Shown here one piece after another: positions 16,008-26,400 of a DNA stretch of 64,000 bases. This DNA comes from Candidatus Binataceae bacterium (GTDB taxonomy: Bacteria; Desulfobacterota; Binatia; Binatales; Binataceae). The stretch's first letter is position 1. Each line of letters begins with the position of its first letter. Below the pieces are notes generated by a model that saw only the letters and a program-made list of their open reading frames with translations, had not been told where the DNA came from and ran no database searches. The stretch lies in the NCBI GenBank assembly GCA_035308025.1, contig DATGHL010000023.1:1-64000 (forward strand), in the 5' to 3' direction. The translations under genes and the position numbers were made by a program.

Positions 16008-17171
16008 TTATACCGTCAGGATATTGATCGTGCAGGCCGAGCCGAGCCCGATCACATGCGCCATCCCGACCTTGGCGTTCGGCACCTGCCGTTCCTTCGC
16101 GCGATCGTCCTGCGTCAGGTGCCAGACGATTTCGCAGATATTCGCCACTCCAGTCGCGCCCAGCGGATGACCCTTCGAGAGCAGGCCGCCGGAGACGTTG
16201 ACCGGCGCGTGGCCGCCGAGGTCCGGATGCTTGCCGCCGCCCTCGTCGATAAACTTGGCCGCTTCACCGTCGGCGCAGAGCTCCAGATTCTCGTAGTGCA
16301 CCAGTTCGGCGGTCGCGAAACAGTCGTGCAGCTCCGTCAGGCTCACGTCCTTGGGGCCGAGTCCGGCCGTCTCGTAAGCCTTGCGCGACGCGCGCCGCGT
16401 CAGTGTACTCACGTCAGGCAGCGTCAAATCGCGATCGGTGTAGGGATCCGACGTCAGCACCGAGGCTGCTACCCGCGGCCGCTTGCGGCCGCCGGCGAGC
16501 TGCTTGAGCTTGTCCTCGGAGACCAGGATCGTGGCCGCGGCGCCGTCGCCCGTCGGGCAGCACATATAGAGGGTATTCGGGAACGCGACCATGCGCGCGC
16601 TCATCACGTCCTCAAGCGAGACTTCGTTGCGATACTGCGAGAACGGATTCTTGGTCGCGTGCTTATGCGACTTGACCGAAATTTTCGCGAAGTGTTCGAG
16701 CTTGGTGCCGTGCTTGCGCATGTGCTCGACGCCCGCCTGGCCGAACACCGCCGGCATCAGGCCCGAGCCGATCCGCCCTTCCGTCGAATAAGCCGGGTCG
16801 GAACCGCCGCCGCCACCGCCGAGCAGCCCCTGCTTGCCCATCTGCTCGACCCCGATCGCCATAGTGACGTCATACATACCCGACGCGACGGCGATATAGG
16901 CCTCGCGAAAAGCGGTCGAGCCGGTGGCGCAGGCGTTCGAAACGTTGATCACCGGGATTCCGGTCTGCCCGATCTGTTGGAGGATCCGCTGCCCGACCAT
17001 CGCGTTTGATTGATATAGATTACCCGCCGCGAACATCTCGACATCCTTGATCGTGACGCCGGCGTCCTTGAGCGCGATCAAAGCCGCTTCCGCGCCGAGC
17101 TCCGGTACGGACTTGTCGGGATAGCGGCCGAACTTGATCATTCCGGTTCCCAGTACGTAGACATTTCGCAT
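16008..17171 (-). CDS. Thiolase-family acetyl-CoA acetyltransferase (SCP2/Ltp type)
   Basis: 387 residues with GGAGA 6 bases before ATG. Nucleophile Cys is in NACATGST (about residue 81), LHDCFATAEL lies in the C-terminal half, then GGLLSKGHPLGATG with the active His, and the second Cys in LGSACTINIL. This resembles SCP2/lipid-transfer-type thiolases, which pair with DUF35 Zn-ribbon proteins and cleave or condense branched or steroid acyl-CoAs. The DUF35 gene lies 73 bp upstream on the same strand, supporting a two-protein complex. The acyl substrate is unknown. Confidence 0.85.
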   Translation of the reverse strand: MRNVYVLGTGMIKFGRYPDKSVPELGAEAALIALKDAGVTIKDVEMFAAGNLYQSNAMVGQRILQQIGQTGIPVINVSNACATGSTAFREAYIAVASGMYDVTMAIGVEQMGKQGLLGGGGGGSDPAYSTEGRIGSGLMPAVFGQAGVEHMRKHGTKLEHFAKISVKSHKHATKNPFSQYRNEVSLEDVMSARMVAFPNTLYMCCPTGDGAAATILVSEDKLKQLAGGRKRPRVAASVLTSDPYTDRDLTLPDVSTLTRRASRKAYETAGLGPKDVSLTELHDCFATAELVHYENLELCADGEAAKFIDEGGGKHPDLGGHAPVNVSGGLLSKGHPLGATGVANICEIVWHLTQDDRAKERQVPNAKVGMAHVIGLGSACTINILTV

Positions 17172-17244
17172 CGCGATTCTCCTTCAGAAAAGAACTTGCT
17201 GGAAAAGAAACTGCGGGCCGTGCCCCTCGATTAATTCTCGGTAT

Positions 17245-17691
17245 CTAGTTCTTGCTCGGGCGGAACTGGAAGGCCATCACTTCGTTGCCCTGACGATCCT
17301 TCGCCACTGCATTTACCACCAGCTCGACCGGCATTCCGAAGGCCTGCCCCGGATTCTTTTGCAGATCCTCGGGATCGACATCGATCAGATTCGACTTCAC
17401 GCTGATCCCTTCGGGCAGATCGATAATCGCCGTTACGTATGGCGTCTTGATTCCCGGGAACGACTGATGGATCACCGAAAAGACCCAGACCTTACCCTTG
17501 TCTGAAAGGTCGATCTGCTGGAAATTACCGGCAGCTCCGCACTTTGAGCAGGCCAGCCGTTTGAGATCGAGGAATAACGCGCCGCAGCCGCCGCACTTGA
17601 TCGCCACCAGATGAGGTTTCGGTTGCAGTTTGAGGATCGGCAGGATCGGGCGGGGTCCCGCTTCAGCCGGCGCAGTCTGCGGTTCAGCCAT
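17245..17691 (-). CDS. Zn-ribbon/OB-fold protein (DUF35), thiolase partner
   Basis: 148 residues, GAGGAAA upstream. A rubredoxin-like zinc ribbon (C-G-G-C at about 34-37 and C-S-K-C at about 48-51) is followed by the OB fold (GKVWVFSVIHQSFPGIKTPY, then IIDLPEGISVKSNL). DUF35 proteins bind the acyl-CoA chain and dock on thiolase-like enzymes such as Ltp2 or HMG-CoA synthase complexes. The gene lies directly before the thiolase. Confidence 0.85.
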   Translation of the reverse strand: MAEPQTAPAEAGPRPILPILKLQPKPHLVAIKCGGCGALFLDLKRLACSKCGAAGNFQQIDLSDKGKVWVFSVIHQSFPGIKTPYVTAIIDLPEGISVKSNLIDVDPEDLQKNPGQAFGMPVELVVNAVAKDRQGNEVMAFQFRPSKN

Positions 17692-17804
17692 GATTTTCCT
17701 CCGAGGGCACGATTGCGACCGCGCTGTTACACTGTTCTTCTTTCACGTTTTTCAATCTTACACTCTTAGCCGGGCCTGAGTTTCCCACGGCCCGAGCCGT
17801 ATCG

Positions 17805-18647
17805 TCAACCGGAAGAGGCCTCCGGATGCGTTTCAATGAACTCCTTCAGCACCTGCGCCAGTTCTGCCGGTCGTTCGAGCGGGATATGGTGATGCGCGTC
17901 CGCAATCGTCTCGAGGCGCGCCCGCGGATTTGATGCGACCGCGGCGGCCGCCGCCTCGGCGGTGAGGATCCGGCTGTGGCCTGCGCGCACCAGCAGGAGG
18001 GGCATTTCGATTTGGCTGATCGCCGACGCCACGTCGAGCCCGTCGCTGCCGAAAAAACTCTCGCGATCGAATTTCATCGTGAAGCCGCCGTTCGCCGTGC
18101 GCACGAGGCTATGCTCAGCGACGGCGCGCATGATCTCCGGCGCGATCTCCCCCTCTTTCGGCATCAGCCGGAACCTTTCGATCGCGGTCGCGAGGTCGGG
18201 ATAAACCACCGTCGGCAGAGCCTTGAGATGACGCAGATAGCGATTCCGCCGCGCGGTCGAGGTTACCGCGACGTCGATCGCTACCAACCCTCGCGCGAGC
18301 TTGGCGAAGCGCATCGCGAAGGCCAGCGCCGCGACCCCGCCCATGCTGTGCCCGACGACCACCGGACGCTCAAGTTCGAGCGCGCGAATCAGCCGCGCGA
18401 TATCGTCTGCATAGGCGAGCGGGGAATAGTTCGGCGGCTTGACCCAGTCGCTGTCGCCATGACCACGCAAATCCAGCGCGACGATTCGCTGCGCGGCGGC
18501 GCCCATAGCCTCCGCGACCCAGACCCACCACCAGGCGTTGGCGGAATTGCCGTGCACGAGGACGACGCAATCCCGCGCTCCGCGGTTCCATTCGAGATAG
18601 TGGAGCCGCGCGGCGCCTTCGGTAAAGCCACTTACCGGCGCGTCCAC
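17805..18647 (-). CDS. Alpha/beta hydrolase
   Basis: 280 residues from GTG 18647. Oxyanion HGNSANAWWW at about 32-41, nucleophile elbow GHSMGG with S101, and the C-terminal His in the DAHHHIPLERP segment. The usual acid position after strand 6 reads AGHSRIL, so the Asp/Glu is not obvious there. It is the second of two tandem hydrolase genes (22 bp apart), upstream of the DUF35/thiolase pair on the same strand, so a role in handling an ester or thioester of the same pathway is plausible. Confidence 0.8.
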   Translation of the reverse strand: MDAPVSGFTEGAARLHYLEWNRGARDCVVLVHGNSANAWWWVWVAEAMGAAAQRIVALDLRGHGDSDWVKPPNYSPLAYADDIARLIRALELERPVVVGHSMGGVAALAFAMRFAKLARGLVAIDVAVTSTARRNRYLRHLKALPTVVYPDLATAIERFRLMPKEGEIAPEIMRAVAEHSLVRTANGGFTMKFDRESFFGSDGLDVASAISQIEMPLLLVRAGHSRILTAEAAAAAVASNPRARLETIADAHHHIPLERPAELAQVLKEFIETHPEASSG

Positions 18648-18669
18648 AGTGTGCTGTCCAAATGGCTGA

Positions 18670-19488
18670 TTACTGTAGCTCGCCGAGAAACTCGTTGAGG
18701 ATCGCGATTAGCGCGGCCGGATTATCGATCATCACATGATGGAACGAGTCGGGCACGGTAGCTTGACGGCAATCGGGAATCGCCGCCACGATTTTCCCGG
18801 TGACCTCTTCCGGCAGGACGCTCGATCCGGCGCGAATATAGAGTGACGGACATTGGATTCGTGCGAGGCCCTTCCAGACGCTGACGGGTTCGCGGATCAG
18901 GGTCCGCCGATCCATCTTATGGATCCAGCCGCCTGCCGCATCCTGACGAAAGGAGAGTCGCGCGACATATTCGAGGGTTCCGGGCCGTGCGTTATTCTGG
19001 CGAGGATTCGTGCGGAACTTCGCCACGGCCTCATCCAGTGAAGCGAAGGGCCGCGACGGCCGCTCGCCGATCGCGCGCAGCGCCGCGACCGCCTCGGGCG
19101 GATAGCTGGCCGGACTGTCGATCACGACCATCGCGCGCAGGCTCGCGCTCTGCTCGCTCGCGTACGCCATCACCGTATGACCGCCCATCGAATGGCCGAC
19201 CAGAATTGGCGCCCCCAGTCCCCAGCCTTCGATCACCGCGCTCAGGTCTGCGACGTATTGACGGGTGCCGTAAGTCCATTCCGCGGTCCATGGACTCTCG
19301 CCATGACCGCGCTGATCGAGCGCCAGCACGTGAAAGCGATCGCAGAAGGCCGGCGCGACGAAATCCCACCAGCGCGCGTGCGCCGACCCGCCGTGGACAA
19401 ACAGGATCGGCGTCTGGCCCGCGCCGCCATAATCCGTGGCGCTCAGCACCAGGCCGTCGGCGGCGTCGAAGCGGCGAATCGTAATCAT
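18670..19488 (-). CDS. Alpha/beta hydrolase
   Basis: 272 residues. HGGSAHARWWDF oxyanion region, GHSMGG with S100, and FHHVMIDNP carrying the catalytic His. Similar in layout to its neighbour at 17805-18647, so the two probably arose by duplication and then diverged. The start faces the divergent cupin gene across 114 bp, which must hold both promoters; TACAAT at 19569-19574 is a possible -10 for the cupin side but lacks a convincing -35. Confidence 0.8.
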   Translation of the reverse strand: MITIRRFDAADGLVLSATDYGGAGQTPILFVHGGSAHARWWDFVAPAFCDRFHVLALDQRGHGESPWTAEWTYGTRQYVADLSAVIEGWGLGAPILVGHSMGGHTVMAYASEQSASLRAMVVIDSPASYPPEAVAALRAIGERPSRPFASLDEAVAKFRTNPRQNNARPGTLEYVARLSFRQDAAGGWIHKMDRRTLIREPVSVWKGLARIQCPSLYIRAGSSVLPEEVTGKIVAAIPDCRQATVPDSFHHVMIDNPAALIAILNEFLGELQ

Positions 19489-19602
19489 GCTTCGCTATTC
19501 AAGAGGCTTCCGCCGCGTTGCGCAATCGTTGCGCGCGATCGAGTCTCGCCGCTAACCCCAAGCCCTGCTACAATCCGCGCCAATCCATTGCGAGGTAACA
19601 CC

Positions 19603-20079
19603 ATGAGCCAAACTACGCCCGCCGAAAGCACGCCAGCCACACCAAATCGTTTCCGGTTTGATACCGGCAACATCCAATGGAAAGACTTCCTGACCGAGGG
19701 CTGTTACTACCAGATTCTTGACGTCAATGTCGCCGCGCACACCGCCGACATAATCGTGAAGTTCGATCCCGGGGCCCGTTGTCTGTTCCACCGCCATGTC
19801 GCCGCGACGACGACCCTGGTGCTCGAAGGCACCCTCCACGTTTTCGACCAGACTGCAGACGGCGTGGTCGAGAAGATCAAACCCGCAGGCTTCTTCTCGA
19901 GTGGCGCGGAAAACGAAATCCACATCGAGGGCGGCGGCGACGAGGGCGTCATCGTCTATTTCAGCATGCGTGGCAAAGACGATCACATCTACGATCTGCT
20001 TAACTCGGATTTCAGCCTGCGCAAAGCCATCACGGTGCAGGATTTTGCCAAAGACATGGCGCGCTGGTCCGAATCCTAG
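19603..20079 (+). CDS. Cupin-domain protein
   Basis: 158 residues from ATG 19603 (GAGG 7 bases upstream). A single cupin barrel is seen with HRHVAATTTLVLEGTLHVF at about 65-83 as the first metal motif and a weaker second one. The layout is that of a small cupin dioxygenase/isomerase or a binding protein; the substrate is unknown. The first motif has HRH but the usual downstream Glu is displaced. It lies before an SDR gene with about 115 bp between. Confidence 0.75.
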   Translation: MSQTTPAESTPATPNRFRFDTGNIQWKDFLTEGCYYQILDVNVAAHTADIIVKFDPGARCLFHRHVAATTTLVLEGTLHVFDQTADGVVEKIKPAGFFSSGAENEIHIEGGGDEGVIVYFSMRGKDDHIYDLLNSDFSLRKAITVQDFAKDMARWSES

Positions 20080-20194
20080 GACTAGCCGGAGCGTAGCGGA
20101 GGCGAGCACAGGGGGGCGGCCGAGTCTGCGCGAGGCGCGGCCAGGTCAGGAGTCTGCGAGCTGCGTAAAAAATTAAGCCGGAAGGGGAATTCCA

Positions 20195-20950
20195 ATGGAC
20201 CGACTCAAAGGTAAAGTGGCGCTGATTTCGGGCGGGGCGCGCGGCCAGGGCGCCGCCGAGGCGCAGCGCTTTGCCGCTGAAGGGGCCAAGGTCGTGATCG
20301 GTGACGTGCGCGACGACTTGACCAAATCGACCGCCGACGCGATCAATGCGAAGCTCGCAAACGCCGTGCGCGCGGTGCATCTGGATGTGACACGCGCCGC
20401 CGACTGGCGCGCCGCGGTCGAGGTCTGTGAACGCGAATTCGGCGGCCTCGATATTCTCGTCAACAACGCCGGTATCCTCAATATCAAAGGTCTCGAACAG
20501 ACCTCGGAAGAGGAATGGGACGCCGTGGTCAACGTCAACCAGAAGGGCGTCTGGCTCGGGATGAAGGCGGCGATTCCCGCGATGCGTAAGCGGGGCGGCG
20601 GCTCGATTATCAACATCTCATCGATCTTCGGTTTGATCGGTTCGCCGGGCTCGACCGCCTATCACGGCACCAAGGGCGCGGTCAGGCTCCTGACCAAGGC
20701 GGCGGCGGTGCAATACGGACCGGAGAAAATTCGCGTCAACTCGGTCCATCCGGGGGTGATTCACACGGCGATGGTCTCCGAGGCTTTGCCGACCCGCGAA
20801 GACCTGCAGCCCTTTTTCGATATGACACCGATGAAGCGCGGCGCGCAGCCGGAAGAGGTCGCGGCGGCGGTGCTGTTCTTGGCGAGCGACGACGCGTCAT
20901 ATGTGACCGGGGCGGAGTTGGCGGTGGACGGCGGCTACTCGGCTGCCTAG
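20195..20950 (+). CDS. SDR family oxidoreductase
   Basis: 251 residues, GGAAGGGG upstream. Classical short-chain dehydrogenase: cofactor motif GGARGQG (14-20), DV at about 64-65, NNAG (about 90), and the catalytic Ser-Tyr-Lys (ISSIFGL then YHGTK). An Asp at the end of strand 2 (GDVRD) favours NAD(H). It resembles 3-alpha/20-beta-hydroxysteroid and glucose dehydrogenases; the substrate is unknown. Confidence 0.9.
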   Translation: MDRLKGKVALISGGARGQGAAEAQRFAAEGAKVVIGDVRDDLTKSTADAINAKLANAVRAVHLDVTRAADWRAAVEVCEREFGGLDILVNNAGILNIKGLEQTSEEEWDAVVNVNQKGVWLGMKAAIPAMRKRGGGSIINISSIFGLIGSPGSTAYHGTKGAVRLLTKAAAVQYGPEKIRVNSVHPGVIHTAMVSEALPTREDLQPFFDMTPMKRGAQPEEVAAAVLFLASDDASYVTGAELAVDGGYSAA

Positions 20951-21076
20951 TGAAGTAAATCTTGGCGGACGACTGCTACCCGAAGATCTCCGCGCAGAGA
21001 TATGCTCTTCCAGCATAACTGGTTTTTTGAGATACTATGTCGCGTTCGAGTAATCTATCTCTGCTGGGAGTTGCAG

Positions 21077-21340
21077 GTGATCAAACAAATCGTTTTGGGT
21101 GTGGCCGCGTTGGCCTTAGTGACGGCGATCGGCGGCGTCGGAAGCGCTCACGCAGGTAAGGTCGATTGTGCCAAGGTTATGACCGAAGTTGGCGCGGGTA
21201 AGAAGACCAAGGATATCGCAAAGGAGATGAGTATCTCGACCAGCAGCGTTTACCGCTGCAAATCGAAAGCAAAGACCAAGGCCAAGGCGGCAGGCGCGGC
21301 GAGTCCCGCTGCGGTCAAGTCGCCGTCGAGCCACTCGTAA
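21077..21340 (+). CDS. Small exported protein with HTH-like segment
   Basis: 87 residues from GTG 21077 (GGGAG 6 bases upstream). A signal peptide (about 1-26, cleavage after SAHA) is followed by a mature domain with C31 and C61. Between them GKKTKDIAKEMSISTSSVYR (41-60) looks like a resolvase/Hin-type helix-turn-helix. The tail is Lys/Ala/Ser-rich. An exported DNA-binding-like fold is odd; the Cys pair could form a disulfide. No function is assigned. Confidence 0.6.
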   Translation: MIKQIVLGVAALALVTAIGGVGSAHAGKVDCAKVMTEVGAGKKTKDIAKEMSISTSSVYRCKSKAKTKAKAAGAASPAAVKSPSSHS

Positions 21341-21519
21341 CCGGCTGGATCGCCGGGGTTCCGGCGCTGCGGCCAACATGCGCAGGAGATGCGGGGCTTA
21401 GCGCGCACTCGACGCGCCGCCAGTTGATGCGCACCGCCGAGCGAATTCACACGATCGTCGCCATGAACTCCGGTACCGAGCGTTTACTCCCGGTCCAGAG
21501 ACCAGTACACTAGGCGCTG

Positions 21520-21543
21520 CGCGACCGAGACCGCTCGGTCGCG
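21520..21543 (+). terminator. Hairpin before typA
   Basis: Perfect 10-bp stem CGCGACCGAG/CTCGGTCGCG with a 4-base loop, followed by TTTCCCTTT. It may terminate the small exported gene 180 bp upstream or act in the typA leader. It ends 21 bp before the typA ATG, which has no Shine-Dalgarno sequence. Confidence 0.5.
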
Positions 21544-21564
21544 TTTCCCTTTATAAATAACACT

Positions 21565-23412
21565 ATGCGCCGTCAGGATATTCGTAATCTCGCCATTGTT
21601 GCGCACGTTGATCACGGGAAAACCACCCTGGTTGACGCGATGCTGCGCCAGTCGGGGGTTTTCCGCGCCAACGAACAGGTGGTCGATCGCGTGATGGACT
21701 CGTTCGCCCTCGAGCGTGAACGCGGCATCACGATCATGGCCAAGAACACTTCGATCCAATTCGGCGCCACACGCATCAATATCGTCGATACGCCCGGCCA
21801 TTCCGATTTCGGCGGCGAAGTTGAGCGTACGCTCTCGATGGTCGATGGCATCTTGCTGCTGGTGGACGCCTGCGAGGGGCCACTGCCGCAGACTCGTTTC
21901 GTCCTGCGCAAGGCGCTCGAGTCACACCTTTCTGTGGTCCTGTGCATCAACAAGATCGATCGCGCCGACGCCCGCGCGGCGGAAGTGCTCGACGAAGTTT
22001 ACGATCTCTTTATCGATCTCGAAGCCCACGAAGATCAGCTCGACTTTCCCGTGCTCTACACCAACGCGCGCGCCGGCACGGCGACGCTGAGGCCCGAGAT
22101 ACCCGGAGTAGATCTGCATCCGCTGTTCGACACAATCATCGCGCATCTGCCGGGACCCGAGGTTGATCCCGACGCGACCGTCCAACTTCAAGTCAATAAC
22201 CTCGACTACGACGACTATGTCGGCCGCCTCGCGATCGGCCGCCTGATCGCCGGCACGATCGTGGCGGGCGGCAACTATTCAATCTGCCGCGGCGAGATCC
22301 GCCGCGGTTCAGGCAAGGTCTCGCGGCTCTACGGATGGCAGGGGCTTAAGCGGATTGAGGTCGCCGAGGCGCGCGCCGGCGACATCGTGATGCTCGCCGG
22401 CCTCGATGATCTCGAAATCGGCGATACTATCGCCGACCTCGACGAGCCGCGCTCGTTGCCGCCGATCCGCGTGGACGAGCCGACCGTCGCGATGACCTTC
22501 TCGGTTAACAATTCGCCCTGGGCGGGCCGCGAGGGTACTTTCGTCACTTCGCGCAAGCTCGGCGAGCGCATCGATTTCGAGGGCCGCCGTAATGTCAGCG
22601 TGCGCATCGAGCAACTCAGCCCGGAAGCCTGGCGCGTGATGGGCCGCGGCGAATTGCAACTCGCGGTAATCCTCGAAACCATGCGTCGCGAGGGCTACGA
22701 GCTCCAAGTCTCGAAGCCCACCGTGATTACCCGCCAGGAGGGCGGCGCAGTGGTCGAACCGATGGAGTTCCTCGTAATCGATATCCCGGAAGAGGCGGTC
22801 GGCACCGTCACCCAACTACTGGCCGGCGCCAAAGGGCGGATGCGCGCGATGGAGACGCACGCCAGCGGAAGGGTGCGCCTGGAATATGATGCGCCCGCAC
22901 GCGGCCTGATCGGTTTTCGCGGCAACTTTCTCACCGAGACGCGCGGCGCCGGCGTAATGCATTCGATCTTCAATGGTTACGCGCCGTGGTGCGGCACGAT
23001 TCGCACCCGCCAGAACGGCGCGATGATTTCCGATCGCGAGGGCGCCGCGACCGGCTACGCGATCTTTCATCTGCAGGAACGCGGGCGCTTCTTTATCGGC
23101 GCCGGCGAACCGGTGTACGAAGGCATGATCGTCGGCGAGTATTCCCGTGAAACCAATCTGCCGGTGAATGTCTGCCGCGAGAAAAAGCTCACCAATATCC
23201 GCGCCGCCGGTCACGACGAAGCGATCCGGCTGTCACCGCGGCGCGACCTCGGGCTCGACGCGGCGCTCGAATGGATCGACGAGGAGGAGCTGGTCGAAAT
23301 TACGCCGAAGTCGATCCGCGTCCGCAACCGGATCCTCAAGACTGCGCTGCGCGGCAAGCATCGCGCGGCCTGGAGCGATAGCGCCCCGGCGCAGTCCGCG
23401 CCCAGCAACTGA
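21565..23412 (+). CDS. typA: Translational GTPase TypA/BipA
   Basis: 615 residues, full length for BipA. G1 motif AHVDHGKT (13-20), switch I RGITIMAKN, G3 DTPGHSDFGGEVER, G4 NKIDR. Domains II and III and the BipA-specific C-terminal domain (TGYAIFHLQERG, then VNVCREKKLTNIRAAGHDEA) follow. It acts in 50S subunit assembly and stress adaptation. No ribosome-binding site precedes the ATG, though the N-terminus matches the family exactly. Confidence 0.97.
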   Translation: MRRQDIRNLAIVAHVDHGKTTLVDAMLRQSGVFRANEQVVDRVMDSFALERERGITIMAKNTSIQFGATRINIVDTPGHSDFGGEVERTLSMVDGILLLVDACEGPLPQTRFVLRKALESHLSVVLCINKIDRADARAAEVLDEVYDLFIDLEAHEDQLDFPVLYTNARAGTATLRPEIPGVDLHPLFDTIIAHLPGPEVDPDATVQLQVNNLDYDDYVGRLAIGRLIAGTIVAGGNYSICRGEIRRGSGKVSRLYGWQGLKRIEVAEARAGDIVMLAGLDDLEIGDTIADLDEPRSLPPIRVDEPTVAMTFSVNNSPWAGREGTFVTSRKLGERIDFEGRRNVSVRIEQLSPEAWRVMGRGELQLAVILETMRREGYELQVSKPTVITRQEGGAVVEPMEFLVIDIPEEAVGTVTQLLAGAKGRMRAMETHASGRVRLEYDAPARGLIGFRGNFLTETRGAGVMHSIFNGYAPWCGTIRTRQNGAMISDREGAATGYAIFHLQERGRFFIGAGEPVYEGMIVGEYSRETNLPVNVCREKKLTNIRAAGHDEAIRLSPRRDLGLDAALEWIDEEELVEITPKSIRVRNRILKTALRGKHRAAWSDSAPAQSAPSN

Positions 23413-23477
23413 TTTCGACGCGACGCTGCATTCGGGGGACCTCGGCGCCTCCGAGCTCTGACGCGAATCAACTCCCG

Positions 23478-26400
23478 ATGAGACGTCTGCGATTTGTCGG
23501 CTATGCGCTCCTGCTGGCGGTCGCCGTAGGCGTTACCGCCGGCGTGGTCGCGGTGCGCAATCAGGCGACGATCGCGAAGATCGTACTGGGCCGGATCCGC
23601 GATCACACCGGCTTCGACATTCAGATAAGCGGCACCCGCGTCGCCTTCAATCGCCGCCTCGAGGTCGTGCTCGAACATCCGCGCGTGCTGCGGGCGGGCG
23701 TTGAAGTGGCGCGCCTGAAAGAGATCCGCGCCGTCCTCGGCTATCGCGCAGTCTTCCGTAATGCCGGCCTACCGGTCTACGAGCTGGGGTTTGAACAGCC
23801 GCTTGCGCGAGTTCCCGCCGGCGGGGCGAACTTCGCCGCAGACGGCTTCGCCCATCTCGACGCGCCGGCGATAAAAGCGCTGTCCGAAACGCTCGACGCA
23901 CTCTCCGACACGGTCCAGCACATAAAAGTCAACGAGGCGACGCTGACCGATGAACACAATGTCCCAATCGTCGAGCATCTGAACCTCGAGGCGAGCCGTT
24001 GGCACTATCGCCATCCGGGCAACTGGCCGTGGCAGGTGAAGTTTACCGCAATGCCGGCGTGGGTGCCGGCCGACCCGTTTCATCTCGCCGGCCGGGTCAC
24101 CCTCGGTCCGCCGTTGGATCATCCGCAGCTCATCGCGAACGGCGAAATCTGGTTCTGGGATCTGCGCGTCACCGGCGTTGACGTTGGCGCTGCAAAGGCG
24201 GCGGCTAAGGTCGACGGGAATCTGCACGTGGCCCTTGACGACACCGGGGTCCTCAGCGGCAAGAGCAACACCAACGTCCGTGGTTTGTCACTGAGTGGCG
24301 GCAGCCTGAGCAAGCCGCTCACGCCCGGCGATTATCAGATCAGCGCGGGCTATCATGCGGCACCCGACGAGATCGACCTGCCGAGCGTCACGCTGCGTCA
24401 GGAAGGCGTGATCGTGTTGAGCGGGAACGCGCGCATCGTACATCCATACACCGATGATCGCGCCGCGACCTTTAGCGCGGGCGGAACGCGGCTGACGCTG
24501 GCGCGCGTCAGCTCATTGATGCGCTCAGTCCGCGCGATTCCACCATCGCTGCTCCAATTCGCCACACGGCTTGACCAGGGCGAAATCGCGCTGACGCAGA
24601 TCGCGCTCGACACGGCCGTACCGCTTCGCGACTGGAGCGTCGCGACGCTGCGCAATAATTTGCGCGCCGCCGCGATTCTTACGAACGTCGGTTACCAGTT
24701 TCCGCCCGATTCAAAGCTTATGCCGCTGCGCGATTTCAATGGGCAGCTCGCTTATGCGGCGGGCCTGCTGACGCTCACGCAGGGCTCGCTCGCGATCGGC
24801 AAATCCCGCTTCGACGGTCTCAGCGCCGACGTCAATCTGTCGCGCGCCCCGGCGCTTATTTCTTACAAGACGAAACTGCGCGGCGATCTCGATCTCGGCG
24901 AGCTTTACCCGGCCGCTAACGCCGTGGCGCGCACTGCGAGCCCGACGATCGCCGATAACGTCACGCATGTCGCTGGACGCGCGCCAGTCGTGCTCAGCGG
25001 TTCCGGCGACTCGAAAGATCTCAGGTGGCGCGCGCCGCGCGACTATCTTGCGACCTTCGACTTGAGCCGCGCGGTGCTCGGAACAAGATCTGTTCCCGAG
25101 GACATTGTCTTCGCCCAGGGCAGTGCGGTGCTCAGCCCCGCCGGCATCTCCTTAGACCACGTCCGTTTGCTTCCTGCGGGCGCGAAGGGCGGCGACATCG
25201 TCCTCAACGGGACATTAGCGCCTCGGCCCGGCATGCCGCTTCTGCACAACTTCACCGCGCAACTGCATCAACTTGTGATCGAGCAGTGGCTGCCGCGATT
25301 CGTCGATCCCGCGGACCTCGCCGCCGATGGCACGGTAAGCGGCGCGCTCACCGCCAACAGCGCTCCCGGTCACGAAGATTTTCCGGTAATCACCGGCAAG
25401 CTCACGCTCACTGCCGGCCAGATCCAATTCGGCTTCGTCCGTTCACCGATGATCGTAAGTCGCGCAGCGACCCTCATCTTGGACGGCAAGGGGTTGACGC
25501 TCGATCTGCCCGGCGCCAAACTGGAAGGCTCGGCTCTGGACTTCCGGCTGGCGGTCGCAGACCTGGCGCATCCCGCGGTGCGGCTCGACGCCACCGCGGC
25601 CAAACTCGATTTTGAAGTGCTGCGCTTCATCCGCCTACCCTGGTCGCCGCGCACTCCGCCGCATTTTTTCCCCGTCCCAGTATCGGGACATATCGAAGGA
25701 CGCGAGGCCAATTTCGGTGAGTTGCCGCTCTCCAACGTCGCCACCGACTTCACCAAAGCGGGTAACGACTGGCACGTATCCAATTTCACCGCCACCGTCT
25801 TGAAGGGCGACGTCCACCTCGATATTGCAGGCCGTTCGCGTGACGATTGGATCCGTATCATCGGCACGATCGCCGGAATGGATGCACGGCTGCTTTCGAC
25901 CCTCGCCGCCCCGGGGCCGCGTCCCATCTTGATCGGGACGCTCGCCGCCAACGGCGACATCTGGGCGCACACCGACGTCGATTTCTTCGACTCGCTCGGC
26001 GGAACCCTCTCAGTCCGCGTCACCGACGGTCTGGTCAATCGCTTCAAGCTGCTGACGCGCATCCTGGGGCTTATCGATCTCAAGAGCTGGCTCACCGCTC
26101 AAGTGGATCCGCTGGTCACCGGAGTGCCCTTCAAAGCCTTGACCGCAGATTTCCTGGGCGCAGGCGGTGACTTCAAAACCAAAAATCTGTTGCTCGATGG
26201 CCCGGTGGTCGATATCACCGCGCACGGCGACGTTCAGTTTGGCCGCGAGCGCGTGAATATGGAGGTCGGCGTCTTCCCATTCAACACCGCCAACTGGATA
26301 GTCCATCAAATCCCGATCGTCGGCGGCAACCTCGCCGGTGGCACCAAAGGCCTGGTCGCGGCTTACTTTGCGGTTTACGGGCCGCTAAAGGATCCCACCG

